DNA of 55,960 nt from Bacteroidota bacterium (GTDB taxonomy: Bacteria; Bacteroidota; Bacteroidia; Cytophagales; Cyclobacteriaceae). The stretch lies in the NCBI GenBank assembly GCA_022571715.1, contig JACZXH010000012.1:1-55960 (forward strand), read 5' to 3'. Both the position numbers and the translations under genes were made by a program. Of this stretch, positions 36,384 through 44,733 are shown one piece after another (the stretch's first letter is position 1; each line of letters opens with the position of its first letter). The notes beneath the pieces are model-generated. The model was not told the origin of the DNA. It saw only the letters and a list, made by a program, of their open reading frames with translations, and did no database searches.

Positions 36384-39371
36384 TCAAACAACTCCCTGCC
36401 TCAACCGTGCATTCGGCTTTTCCTTATGTACCATGGGCATTTTGTCCATCCGGTCCACTTCGATCATGGGATAGCCAAAGTCCTCCACCACTTTTCCGCA
36501 CAGCATGTAAAAACCGTGTCCCCTGAAGGGGTTTCGTTTTGCCACCGGAGGGAAGTGAGTGGTGTCAAACACATCTCCGTTCCGGTCGCAAAAAGTGGCA
36601 AAGTGCATCAGCTTTCCGTCTTTGGTGTAGGTGTTTTTGATCGTTACCAGGTAGCCGGTAATGCTGACTTTTTTCCCCGTCTTTTTTGTCAGTTCACCGG
36701 CTACTGTATCACCACGTTCACTGGTAGCCAATAGGGTGAAGGGGTCGCAAAGCGAAAATTGCAGCAGTTCCAATTCGTCAAAAGCATCTTCATAAGGTAA
36801 ATGATCGAGTGGGGGAAGCCGGTAGTCAGGCAATTCAAGGTTAAAAAGATCCACCGCATACTTCGTGTTTTTTCCTTTTCCAAAGTAGAGATGGGCCTCC
36901 CACAACAACTCCCGCTTTGATTTTCCGGTAAAACGAAACGCCCCGATGCGGATCAGGATTGAAATCTGCTCAAGCGATACCGGTATGCGGCGGATAAAGT
37001 TATCGAGGCTTTTGAAATCCCCGTTTTGGCTTCTTTCTTCGGGGATACATTTTCCGATACGGGTTTCCAGGCTTTTGAGATGAATAAATCCGATGTAGAT
37101 GGTATCGCCGGCGATGGTGGTGGTATGGTCGCTGTGGTTTATGCAGGGCGCTTCGATCTCAGCGCCGTCCATCCGGGCTTCGTGAAAGTAGAACTCCGTC
37201 TGGTAAAAGCCCCCGAAGTTGTTAATCACCCCCACCATGAACTCCAGCGGGTAGTGCGCTTTGAGAAACAGGCTCTGGTAACTTTCTACGGCATAGCTGG
37301 CAGAGTGTCCCTTGGCAAAAGAGTAGCCTGAAAAACTTTCGATCTCAAACCATACCCGGTCGGTAACTTCCTGTGGGTACCCTCTTTTTTTGCAGTTCAG
37401 AAAAAACTGATCCTTAACCTGTTGAAATTCTTTCCTCGAACGGTATTTCCCCGACATGCCCCGCCGCAGAATATCGGCTTCACTCAGGGTAAGACCTGCA
37501 AAGTGGTGTGCCACTTTGATCACATCTTCCTGATATACCATCACGCCGTACGTTTCAGCCATCAGTTCATCCATCTTTGGGTGTATGGAGGTGTACCGAT
37601 CGGGGTTTAGGTGCCGGTGAATGTATTCACGCATCATTCCCGAGCGCGCTACACCCGGGCGGATGATGGAGCTTGCTGCCACCAGCGTAATATAATTGTC
37701 GCACCGCAGCTTGCCGAGCAGCATCCGCATGGCCGGCGATTCCACATAGAAACAACCCATCGTTTTGCCCCGCCTGATCAGGTTGCGGATCTTCGGATCT
37801 TTTTTAAACGATTCAAAATCATTGACATCAACCTTTATTCCGCGGTTTGTCTTGATGAAGGCAGCGGCATCCTTGATGTGTCCCAGGCCTCGTTGACTGA
37901 GAATATCCAGTTTATAAATACCCATATCCTCGGCATTATGCATTTCGAAATGTGCTACCGGAAAGCCTTTGGGAGGCAGGTTTGTGGCCGTGTAGGCATA
38001 GATAGGCTTTTCGGTGATAAGCACACCGCCGGCATGAATGGAGAGATGAGAGGGGATGCTGTACATCCGGTCGGCATAGCGGAAAATCAGGCGTGTAATA
38101 TGATCGCGGTTACGATTCTGATCCGGGCGTGCTACAATGGTATCGATCTCCGGTTTGGGGAGGCCAAACACTTTTCCCAGTTCGCGCACCAGCGACCGGT
38201 CTTTGAAAGTGGAGTGTGTACCCAGCAGTGCGGTATGCTGCGGTGTATGTTTTTCAAAGATATATTTTGTTACTTCATCCCGGTCTTTCCATGAAAAATC
38301 AATATCAAAGTCGGGCGGAGAGGTACGCACCGGGTTTAAGAAGCGCTCGAAATACAGGTCGAGCTCAATGGGGTCCACATCGGTGATGCGCAGGCAGTAG
38401 GCGGCTACACTGTTGGCGCCGCTGCCGCGACCTACATGAGCAAAATTCTTATGTTCAGCAAACCGGATTATATCATGGGCGATCAGGAAGTAAGACTCGA
38501 AGTTACGTGAGGATATGACATCGAGTTCTTTAAAAAGCCGCGAACGGGCATGGTGGTCATAGCGATCGAAGCGACGGTCGAAACCTTCCATCGCCAGCGA
38601 CATCAGCAGCTCCCGATCATTACGTTTGCTGTCGGTAAAGTTGGCCTTGTTCTTGTCTGTGCCCAATTCGAAACGGATGCTGCACTGCGTAAGCAGCCGG
38701 CGGCTGTTTTTCAGCAATTCAGGGAAGCGGAGGTATAGCTCCACAAGCTCTTTTTCCGGCAGCATGATCTCATGTTCGCCTGCCTGGTCACGGGGATCAA
38801 GTTTACTGAGCAGGGTGTTTTTGTCGATGGCGCGAAGCAACCGGTGAATATTGAAACCGGTGCGGTTTCGGAAAGTTACCGGCGCCAGGGCAACCAGCTT
38901 GTGCATGTAGCGGGTGAGGTTTGAGGTTGCCAGCCGTGTAAGTTCGCCGGGACGAATGCCGATAAACTCGTTTTCGCGAAGGGTGGCAGGGGTGATCGTA
39001 TCGCTGGCAGGCTCAAAAGGATAAATAATAAATGCATGGACAAATTCCGGTACGCGCTTTAACAGGGGTTTCCCGGTAGTATTGTGATGAGAGAGATACC
39101 GGTTGAGTTCCTCAAATCCCTCGTTATTTTCGGCCAGGCCGATGTATAACAGCCGGCCTTCCGAACGAAACTCGATGCCCAGGGCAATTTCAAGGTTGTA
39201 TTCGGCCCGGTTCTGGTTACATATTCGCAGCATTTCAATGTAACCGGACGTGTTGTTGATATCGGTGAGGGCAAGCTTATGTACACCACAGCGCCGGGCT
39301 TCATCAAAGAGCCCCTCGACGGAAAAGGTCCCGTACCTGAAGGAAAAATAGGTGTGGCAATTGAGATACAT
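36384..39371 (-). CDS. DnaE2-type (damage-associated) DNA polymerase III alpha subunit
   Basis: 995 residues. The PHP domain starts MYLNCHTYFSFRYGTFSVEGLF, but HxH is CHTY and the usual TDH is TDIN, so the proofreading PHP site is probably inactive. The polymerase core has HVGRGSGANSVAAYCLRITDVDP, PDFDIDFSWKDRDEV (catalytic aspartates), YGVMVYQEDVIKVAHHFAG and SYAVESYQSLFLKAHYPLEF. The C-terminus has an OB fold (VSITGYLVTIKNTYTKDGKLMHFATF). Length and the adjoining DinB remnant fit the error-prone DnaE2 class. It ends in a short tail with no visible clamp-binding motif. Confidence 0.88.
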   Translation of the reverse strand: MYLNCHTYFSFRYGTFSVEGLFDEARRCGVHKLALTDINNTSGYIEMLRICNQNRAEYNLEIALGIEFRSEGRLLYIGLAENNEGFEELNRYLSHHNTTGKPLLKRVPEFVHAFIIYPFEPASDTITPATLRENEFIGIRPGELTRLATSNLTRYMHKLVALAPVTFRNRTGFNIHRLLRAIDKNTLLSKLDPRDQAGEHEIMLPEKELVELYLRFPELLKNSRRLLTQCSIRFELGTDKNKANFTDSKRNDRELLMSLAMEGFDRRFDRYDHHARSRLFKELDVISSRNFESYFLIAHDIIRFAEHKNFAHVGRGSGANSVAAYCLRITDVDPIELDLYFERFLNPVRTSPPDFDIDFSWKDRDEVTKYIFEKHTPQHTALLGTHSTFKDRSLVRELGKVFGLPKPEIDTIVARPDQNRNRDHITRLIFRYADRMYSIPSHLSIHAGGVLITEKPIYAYTATNLPPKGFPVAHFEMHNAEDMGIYKLDILSQRGLGHIKDAAAFIKTNRGIKVDVNDFESFKKDPKIRNLIRRGKTMGCFYVESPAMRMLLGKLRCDNYITLVAASSIIRPGVARSGMMREYIHRHLNPDRYTSIHPKMDELMAETYGVMVYQEDVIKVAHHFAGLTLSEADILRRGMSGKYRSRKEFQQVKDQFFLNCKKRGYPQEVTDRVWFEIESFSGYSFAKGHSASYAVESYQSLFLKAHYPLEFMVGVINNFGGFYQTEFYFHEARMDGAEIEAPCINHSDHTTTIAGDTIYIGFIHLKSLETRIGKCIPEERSQNGDFKSLDNFIRRIPVSLEQISILIRIGAFRFTGKSKRELLWEAHLYFGKGKNTKYAVDLFNLELPDYRLPPLDHLPYEDAFDELELLQFSLCDPFTLLATSERGDTVAGELTKKTGKKVSITGYLVTIKNTYTKDGKLMHFATFCDRNGDVFDTTHFPPVAKRNPFRGHGFYMLCGKVVEDFGYPMIEVDRMDKMPMVHKEKPNARLRQGVV

Positions 39372-39438
39372 TGATGCATATTAACCGTTCAATCCGGATG
39401 ATAAGGCATTTGTGAATTGCCAACTGCCCACCGAAACA

Positions 39439-39966
39439 TCACCCTCTAAACATATTCATATCCATCCGTACCCTCCGGCTTACGTCCATAGCTATGGCGC
39501 GTACCAGTGCGCTCGATCCGTATCTGGCTTTGATCCTGTCCATAGCCTGATACAGCCTGATGACTTCCTCGGTGTCGTCAAACAGGTTGATCTGGTAATG
39601 GCCGTGCACGAGATTGCTAAGCCGCACGCCCACCAGCCGGAGCCGCATGCGCCGGGTGTATAGCTTGTCGAACAGCTCCAGGGCCAATTTAATAAGCGTC
39701 TGGTCTGATGAGGTGTATGGTATATGCGCCTGTTTGGTTTCCGTATCGAAGTTGGAATACCTGATCTTTACGGTAATACAGGAAGTAAGTTTCTTTTCTT
39801 TCCGCAGCTTAAATGTGAGTTTTTCCACCATGGCAATGAGTATGGACCTGAGCCTGTGTACGTCAATGGTGTCGGTGCTGAAGGTGGACTCGGTGGATAT
39901 CGATTTTTGCTCTGTGTAGGGCACTACGGGAGAGTTATCGATGGCATTGGCTTTGTTCCACAGCAC
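39439..39966 (-). pseudogene. dinB: DNA polymerase IV (DinB) remnant: little-finger domain only
   Basis: 175 residues from a GTG at 39966. It matches the C-terminal part of Y-family polymerases: KANAIDNSPVVPYTEQKSIS matches the family GIDDRPVVP..E.KSVG..TF junction between thumb and little finger, then LRSILIAMVEKL and RRMRLRLVGVRLSNL. It keeps a clamp-binding motif (QINLFD). The N-terminal palm and fingers, with the catalytic Asp and Asp-Glu residues, are missing. An in-frame TAA at 39990-39988 lies eight codons upstream. The five codons before the GTG (WKNGI) still look like DinB (family FGKNG). I infer an internal deletion that removed roughly 200 residues. A second reading is a truncated clamp-binding adaptor, so a function cannot be ruled out. 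Confidence 0.8.
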
Positions 39967-39985
39967 GATGCCGTTTTTCCAATTT

Positions 39986-40005
39986 TTTTAGTATTATTAC
40001 TAAAA
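39986..40005. promoter_or_regulatory. Perfect palindrome, candidate S24-repressor operator
   Basis: TTTTAGTA, four bases, TACTAAAA: an uninterrupted 8-bp inverted repeat lying at the edge of the dinB remnant. The TTAGTA-N4-TACTAA half-site pair also occurs before the S24 repressor gene at 44753-44767. Confidence 0.7.
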
Positions 40006-40051
40006 TAATTAGTTAATACTTTTATTCCTAGTGAGAACGTAGCTATATTCG

Positions 40052-40089
40052 TTGTAAAAATACTAAATATATTAGTAAGAAGAACAAAA
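40052..40089 (-). promoter_or_regulatory. Promoter/operator upstream of the dinB remnant
   Basis: Read on the minus strand: TACTAA at 40077-40072, five bases, TTAGTA at 40066-40061, four bases, TACAA at 40056-40052. This three-half-site pattern matches 44742-44767 in front of the S24 repressor. A TTTTG at 40089-40085 and TATTTTTA at 40062-40055 (22 bases apart) look like -33 and -7 boxes, so the operator covers the promoter. It would also lie about 30 bases before the divergent 86-aa ORF. Confidence 0.65.
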
Positions 40090-40108
40090 GCAGTATAATT
40101 AAATTAAA

Positions 40109-40369
40109 ATGGAACAGATCAAAAAATTGAAAATAAGCAGCAAAAAGCTGCAATCAGGTAAATGCCAGGTCAAATTCTGTGCAAGTTTATCGGACAACAG
40201 AGAGCGGTACGGTTATATTCTTGTTGAACCGGGTAGCACACTGCGGGAGGTGGTGATCCGTATTATAAAGCTTTTGATGAGAGGAAAGAATGCAATGGAA
40301 AACCATCTTTATTCAGTGGGGGTTCGCAAGCAGGTCCTGACAGAATGGATTTTTAACCATGAAAGATAA
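40109..40369 (+). CDS. Unrecognised small protein, 86 aa, divergent from the dinB remnant
   Basis: A small basic protein (MEQIKKLKISSKKLQSGKCQ, later TLREVVIRIIKLLMRGKNAM and VGVRKQVLTEWIFNHER). No family is recognised, there is no signal peptide and no membrane segment. It is divergent from the dinB remnant and starts about 30 bases from the TACTAA/TTAGTA operator, so it may be damage-inducible. Coding is plausible from composition and position only. Nothing shows whether it belongs to the old polymerase locus or arrived with the iron genes. Confidence 0.55.
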   Translation: MEQIKKLKISSKKLQSGKCQVKFCASLSDNRERYGYILVEPGSTLREVVIRIIKLLMRGKNAMENHLYSVGVRKQVLTEWIFNHER

Positions 40370-40687
40370 TAGTAAAGTAAAAATAAGGGTGACTGTCTTA
40401 AAAGAAGTACCCTCATCCTGACCGGAGTGCCCATCCTGCCGCGTCATCATTAAGCAATGGATGAACCATTTGGACGGGCTCCGCCTACCAAGGATTGCCG
40501 CGAACGACAGCGGCCAAGAAGAATCTGAATTTTACGACTGGTTAATTTTAATAGATCCTGCGCTGAAGCTCAGGATGGTTTATGGTGTGTGTTGCCGATC
40601 TGCTTTCTCCATAAAAAAGGCCACGCATGGCAGGCTCACGGTTCAAAATTTGATGCATTGAATTAAATTTTTCAAAAATGTGTTTTT
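40370..40687. repeat. Intergenic region with hairpin elements
   Basis: No gene is evident. It contains several hairpins: ATCCTGCGC at 40555-40563 with GCTCAGGAT at 40568-40576 (TGAA loop, one mismatch), and GCCGC at 40497-40501 with GCGGC at 40510-40514. These resemble eroded dispersed palindromes. They lie at the left boundary of the iron locus. Confidence 0.5.
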
Positions 40688-40720
40688 TAAATTTAGATAA
40701 GCCTAAATTTAGTATCTTTG
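40688..40720 (+). promoter_or_regulatory. Metal-regulator operator over the feo-locus promoter
   Basis: TAAATTTAG at 40688-40696 and CTAAATTTA at 40703-40711 are perfect 9-base inverted arms separated by six bases. TATCTTTG at 40713-40720 is an exact TAnnTTTG -7 box directly after. This is the arrangement of a DtxR/MntR-type repressor site that blocks its own operon. The regulator gene starts at 40751. Confidence 0.75.
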
Positions 40721-40750
40721 CTAAAAGAAAAACGTACGATAAGAATCAAC

Positions 40751-41410
40751 ATGATTAACCTGGCAGAAGAAAACTACCTGAAAACCATTTTCAATCTTTC
40801 CGGAGACGGGAAAGAAAATGTGTCAACAAGTGCAATTTCGGATTTCATGGAAAACAAACCTTCGTCCGTTACCGACATGTTGAAAAAGCTGTCGGATAAA
40901 AGCCTTATTAATTACAAGCGGTATAACGGCGCGTACCTTACATCTGCCGGAAAAGAGGCTGCCCTGAAAGTGATCCGTAAGCACAGGTTGTGGGAGTTGT
41001 TTCTTGTTAAATACCTGGCGTTTTCGTGGCACGAAGTACACGACATCGCCGAACAAATGGAACATGTGAAATCTGAATTACTCATTGACCGGCTCGACAA
41101 ATTTCTGGGATACCCAGCCACTGACCCACATGGCGACCCGATTCCAGGTGTTAACGGTAAATACAGGTTAATAAATAATAAAACCTTGGATGAGCTTAAA
41201 GAAGGAGAAAGTTGTGTGCTTACCGGCGTTAAAAATTCGTCATCGGAATTTCTGAAATTTCTCAACGAAATATCCATTTCATTGAATACAAGAATCAGGG
41301 TACTTAAAAAGTATACATTTGATCGCTCTGTTTTGATTAAGATCGATGAAAAACGCCAGCAATCAGTATCCGATGATGTAAGTAAAAATATGTTAATTAC
41401 GCTGATTTAA
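40751..41410 (+). CDS. DtxR/MntR-family metal-dependent transcriptional regulator
   Basis: 219 residues. The N-terminal winged helix (LAEENYLKTIFNLSGD, SSVTDMLKKLSDKSLINYKRYNGAYLT) is followed by the dimerisation and metal domain, with HRLWELFLVKYLAF, AEQMEHVKSELL (E..EH ligands) and LGYPATDPHGDPIP. An SH3-like FeoA domain closes it (LKEGESCVLTGVK). It should repress the iron/manganese uptake genes when metal is plentiful. I used the ATG at 40751; upstream in-frame codons to 40718 are inside the promoter and would begin with TTG. It is the first gene of the feo locus. Confidence 0.9.
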   Translation: MINLAEENYLKTIFNLSGDGKENVSTSAISDFMENKPSSVTDMLKKLSDKSLINYKRYNGAYLTSAGKEAALKVIRKHRLWELFLVKYLAFSWHEVHDIAEQMEHVKSELLIDRLDKFLGYPATDPHGDPIPGVNGKYRLINNKTLDELKEGESCVLTGVKNSSSEFLKFLNEISISLNTRIRVLKKYTFDRSVLIKIDEKRQQSVSDDVSKNMLITLI

Positions 41411-41422
41411 CTGAATTATCTT

Positions 41423-42460
41423 ATGATAAACCCGGTACTTGCATTATCCCTCTTTTTTCTTGTTTTAGGGGTTGTATTACTGCTTTTCTGGCCAGAAAAG
41501 GGATTGTTCTGGAAATTTGCCGGAACACTTGTAAGCAACGAAAAGACACTCATGGAAGACGTTCTGAAGCAAATTTACCACATGGAGCATGAAGGAAATG
41601 CCGGTTCAGTGCTAAGTCTTAAAGGATCCATTGATATCAGTGAAGAAAAACTGGTAAAGGTAATTGCAGGCATGGAATCCAAAGGGCTGATACGAACGAA
41701 TGGTATAAAAATATCACTTCGAAAGGAAGGCAGCGACTATGCGGTCAAAATAATAAGGGCGCACCGGCTGTGGGAAAAATACCTTGCTGATAAAACGGGC
41801 GTTGATAAGCGGCAATGGCACCATCTGGCAGAACTTGCCGAACACAAGCTGACCAAAGAGCAAGTGGATGATCTGGCTCTATCGCTTGGTGATCCCAGGT
41901 ACGATCCGCACGGCGATCCGATTCCCACAAGTAAAGGAGACATGCAATACATGCAGCATGTATCGCTTCCTTTGTTTCCGGTAGACAAGAAAGGTTATAT
42001 CGTACACATTGAAGATGAGCCGGAATCTGTGTATGAGCAGATTATAGCTAACAATCTACAGGTTGGAGCTCAGATAATAGTTATTGAAGCCAATGAAAGA
42101 CGGATCAGGTTCACTTCGGAAGGTGAGGAGGTTGTACTTACTCCCATTGTTGCAAATAATATCAGTGTCGCCGAACAAAGCCACTCAGGTGTTTTTAAAA
42201 TTAATACACGAAGACTTACAGGTTTAAAACTTGGAGAGAAATCGAATATTGTTGGGCTCTCGCGGGAGTGCCGCGGAGCAAACAGAAGGAGGTTACTTGA
42301 CCTGGGTTTTATACCGGGTACAGAAGTGGAAACCTGCCTTTCGAGTCCGCTCGGAAACCCACGGGCATACCTGGTCAAGGGCGCGAGTATCGCCCTCAGA
42401 AAAGAGCAATCGGATCTGGTTTTAATAGAAATGAATAATGACAAAGCATATGGCAACTGA
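41423..42460 (+). CDS. Membrane-anchored DtxR-like / FeoA fusion
   Basis: 345 residues. Residues 3-24 form one transmembrane helix (VLALSLFFLVLGVVLLLFW), followed by a DtxR-like winged helix (LMEDVLKQIYHMEHEG, VIAGMESKGLIRTNG) and the metal-binding/dimerisation domain (HRLWEKYLADKTG, HHLAELAEHKLT, YDPHGDPIP). Residues 180-260 are a linker, and about 265-340 are a FeoA domain (LTGLKLGEKSNIVGLSRE, RRLLDLGFIPGTEVE). A membrane-tethered copy of a metal-sensor fold joined to FeoA, the FeoB partner, probably senses iron at the transporter rather than on DNA; this is inference. It is 12 bases after the DtxR gene and overlaps the FeoB GTPase start. Confidence 0.85.
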   Translation: MINPVLALSLFFLVLGVVLLLFWPEKGLFWKFAGTLVSNEKTLMEDVLKQIYHMEHEGNAGSVLSLKGSIDISEEKLVKVIAGMESKGLIRTNGIKISLRKEGSDYAVKIIRAHRLWEKYLADKTGVDKRQWHHLAELAEHKLTKEQVDDLALSLGDPRYDPHGDPIPTSKGDMQYMQHVSLPLFPVDKKGYIVHIEDEPESVYEQIIANNLQVGAQIIVIEANERRIRFTSEGEEVVLTPIVANNISVAEQSHSGVFKINTRRLTGLKLGEKSNIVGLSRECRGANRRRLLDLGFIPGTEVETCLSSPLGNPRAYLVKGASIALRKEQSDLVLIEMNNDKAYGN

Positions 42461-43253
42461 GGCAAATTGTGATGGATGCGCATTTAACAATGCCGCTAAC
42501 TTAAAAAAGCTTGGCGTGAATGTATCAAATGTGGACTTTGTAGTGGCTCTGGCAGGCAATCCGAATACGGGTAAAAGTACGGTTTTCAATGCGCTTACCG
42601 GATTGAAGCAACATACCGGCAACTGGCCCGGGAAGACCATAGCAAGAATGGAAGGTGGATTTTCCTATAATGACAAGAGGTATAAGTTAGTGGACCTGCC
42701 GGGAACCTATTCACTTTTATCTACAAGCGAGGATGAAGAAATTGCACGTAATTTCATATTGTTCGGCAATCCGGATGTTACCGTGGTGGTGGTTGATGCC
42801 ACCCGGCTTGAGCGAAACCTGAACCTTGTTTTACAGATACTTGAGATCACAAAGCGGGTGGTGGTGTGTCTGAACCTGCTGGATGAAGCCAAACGGCATC
42901 ATATAAAAGTGGATGAACGTGTACTGGCACGTGAACTTGGCGTACCAGTGGTAGGTACATCCGCCAGGTTTAATAAGGGTATAGATGAATTAATAAAGGT
43001 TGTACATGATGTGGCTACCGGCCAAATTGTTTGCAAACCACACGTTTTAAAAAGTATTTCCGGAAATATCAGGCATGCAGTTAATCGTCTGGCAGGTGAG
43101 ATAGAAAAACATTTTGAAGGAATAACAAACAGCCGCTGGTTAGCCATCAGGTTGCTTGAAGGAGATCAAAGCCTCATAGAAGCGCTTGGAGATAACCGTA
43201 TTGCAGACATGGTTGACAATCAGAATCGTGTAATGGAAAAAATAGCTGTATAG
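42438..43253 (+). CDS. feoB: FeoB N-terminal GTPase domain, separate gene
   Basis: 271 residues. After a cysteine-rich start (EANCDGCAFNN) come the G1 loop GNPNTGKST at 40-48, NWPGKTIARMEG (switch I), DLPGTYSLLSTS (G3), NLLDEAKRHH (G4-like NxxD) and GTSARFNKGIDEL (G5-like). The C-terminal part is the helical region that normally joins the GTPase to the channel. The frame ends in a TAG immediately followed in the same frame by the ATG of the channel gene. It overlaps the end of the FeoA fusion gene by 23 bases. A second ATG at 42450 is possible. Confidence 0.92.
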   Translation: MTKHMATEANCDGCAFNNAANLKKLGVNVSNVDFVVALAGNPNTGKSTVFNALTGLKQHTGNWPGKTIARMEGGFSYNDKRYKLVDLPGTYSLLSTSEDEEIARNFILFGNPDVTVVVVDATRLERNLNLVLQILEITKRVVVCLNLLDEAKRHHIKVDERVLARELGVPVVGTSARFNKGIDELIKVVHDVATGQIVCKPHVLKSISGNIRHAVNRLAGEIEKHFEGITNSRWLAIRLLEGDQSLIEALGDNRIADMVDNQNRVMEKIAV

Positions 43254-44672
43254 ATGGAAAAAAATAACGAAATAATGTCGCTTGTGTCCGAACTTCAATG
43301 GGAAATAGGTGAGGATTTTCATGATAAGCTTGTGGAGGGGATTTATTCTGACGCTTCAAGAATTGCCCAAAAAGCCGTATTAAAAGAAGACGGAAAGAAA
43401 CATTTTAACATCGATGCTGCTATTGACAAGGTGGTAACGAGCAGGGTTTTTGGTTTTCCGATCATGCTGCTATTGCTGGCTACCGTCTTGTGGGTTACCA
43501 TTACCGGGGCCAACTACCCCTCGGCAATGCTGAATAATTTATTGATTGGTATGGGTTATCCGTTTCTAAAAGAGCTGGCTGTAACAATCAGCCTGCCATG
43601 GTGGCTGACCGGCTTTTTAGTTGACGGTATTTATCTTGCTATGGCATGGGTAATTGCAGTGATGCTTCCACCAATGGCGATCTTTTTTCCTTTGTTTACC
43701 CTCCTCGAAGATTTCGGATACCTGCCGAGGGTGGCCTTCAACCTGGATCGGATTTTCAGTAAGGCAGGGGCCCATGGCAAACAGGCGCTTACCATGACCA
43801 TGGGATTTGGCTGCAATGCAGCCGGTGTAGTTGCCACACGTATTATTGACAGCCCCAGGGAGCGACTGATTGCGATAATCACCAATAACTTTGCACTTTG
43901 CAATGGCAGGTGGCCAACGCAAATACTGATAGGGACCATATTTATAGGAGCACTTGTGCCTCCTTACCTGTCAGGTCTTGTATCTGCTGCTTCAGTGGTA
44001 GGCATTGCATTGCTGGGCATCTTATTTACATTTATTATTTCCTGGATGCTTTCCAATACGGTCTTAAAGGGGAAAGTATCCACATTTACTTTGGAGTTGC
44101 CACCATACCGCCCTCCAAGGTTTTGGAAAACGGTTTATACTTCACTCATTGACCGTACATTTATTGTGCTATGGAGGGCCATTGTATTCGCCGCACCTGC
44201 AGGTGCTGTTATCTGGCTGGTTTCCAATATCTATATCGGTGAGAACAGCATTGCAGTCAATCTCATAGATTTTTTGGATGGGTTTGGTTTTCTGATTGGC
44301 CTTAATGGTGTGATACTTCTGGCATATATCCTGGCCATACCTGCCAATGAAATTGTGATCCCGACCATTTTAATGCTTACGGCCATGATATATGGAGGTA
44401 CCGGCGTGGGAGCAGGCGATGGGGTGATGTTTGAGTTTGACTCTCAAATGGCGACGGCCGACTTACTGCATGCTGGCGGTTGGACATTGCTTACCGGGCT
44501 TAATCTTATGATCTTCAGCTTACTGCATAACCCGTGCAGTACGACCATTTATACCATTTATAAAGAGACAAAAAGTGCTAAATGGACCACGGTAGCTTCT
44601 CTTTTACCGCTCGTAGTCGGTATAATGGTTACTTTTGTTATAGCACAGGTATGGCGGATATTTACGGGCTAA
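43254..44672 (+). CDS. feoB: FeoB ferrous-iron transporter, membrane part
   Basis: 472 residues with the Gate-type transmembrane core. [25 protein letters not shown] and [10 protein letters not shown] match the FeoB motifs GFGCNVPA and C..R.P; other motifs are [16 protein letters not shown] and [15 protein letters not shown]. About ten transmembrane helices are visible. The first 60 residues ([20 protein letters not shown]) are the rest of the helical domain. It lacks a GTPase domain of its own, which is on the preceding gene, in frame with it. Together they transport Fe(II) into the cytoplasm. Confidence 0.92.
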   Translation: MEKNNEIMSLVSELQWEIGEDFHDKLVEGIYSDASRIAQKAVLKEDGKKHFNIDAAIDKVVTSRVFGFPIMLLLLATVLWVTITGANYPSAMLNNLLIGMGYPFLKELAVTISLPWWLTGFLVDGIYLAMAWVIAVMLPPMAIFFPLFTLLEDFGYLPRVAFNLDRIFSKAGAHGKQALTMTMGFGCNAAGVVATRIIDSPRERLIAIITNNFALCNGRWPTQILIGTIFIGALVPPYLSGLVSAASVVGIALLGILFTFIISWMLSNTVLKGKVSTFTLELPPYRPPRFWKTVYTSLIDRTFIVLWRAIVFAAPAGAVIWLVSNIYIGENSIAVNLIDFLDGFGFLIGLNGVILLAYILAIPANEIVIPTILMLTAMIYGGTGVGAGDGVMFEFDSQMATADLLHAGGWTLLTGLNLMIFSLLHNPCSTTIYTIYKETKSAKWTTVASLLPLVVGIMVTFVIAQVWRIFTG

Positions 44673-44733
44673 CATTATAGGTATATTTAAATATTTCTTT
44701 TAAGGCGCTTTCACAAGTTGTACACGCATTTAG

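Noticed and set aside
37611-38294. 227-codon plus-strand frame inside the DnaE2 gene
   Set aside because: Antisense shadow of the polymerase core with its catalytic motifs on the other strand.
40461-40661. 66-codon frame in the hairpin-rich gap before the DtxR gene
   Set aside because: It spans hairpins that look like repeat remnants, has no plausible composition and no upstream signals.
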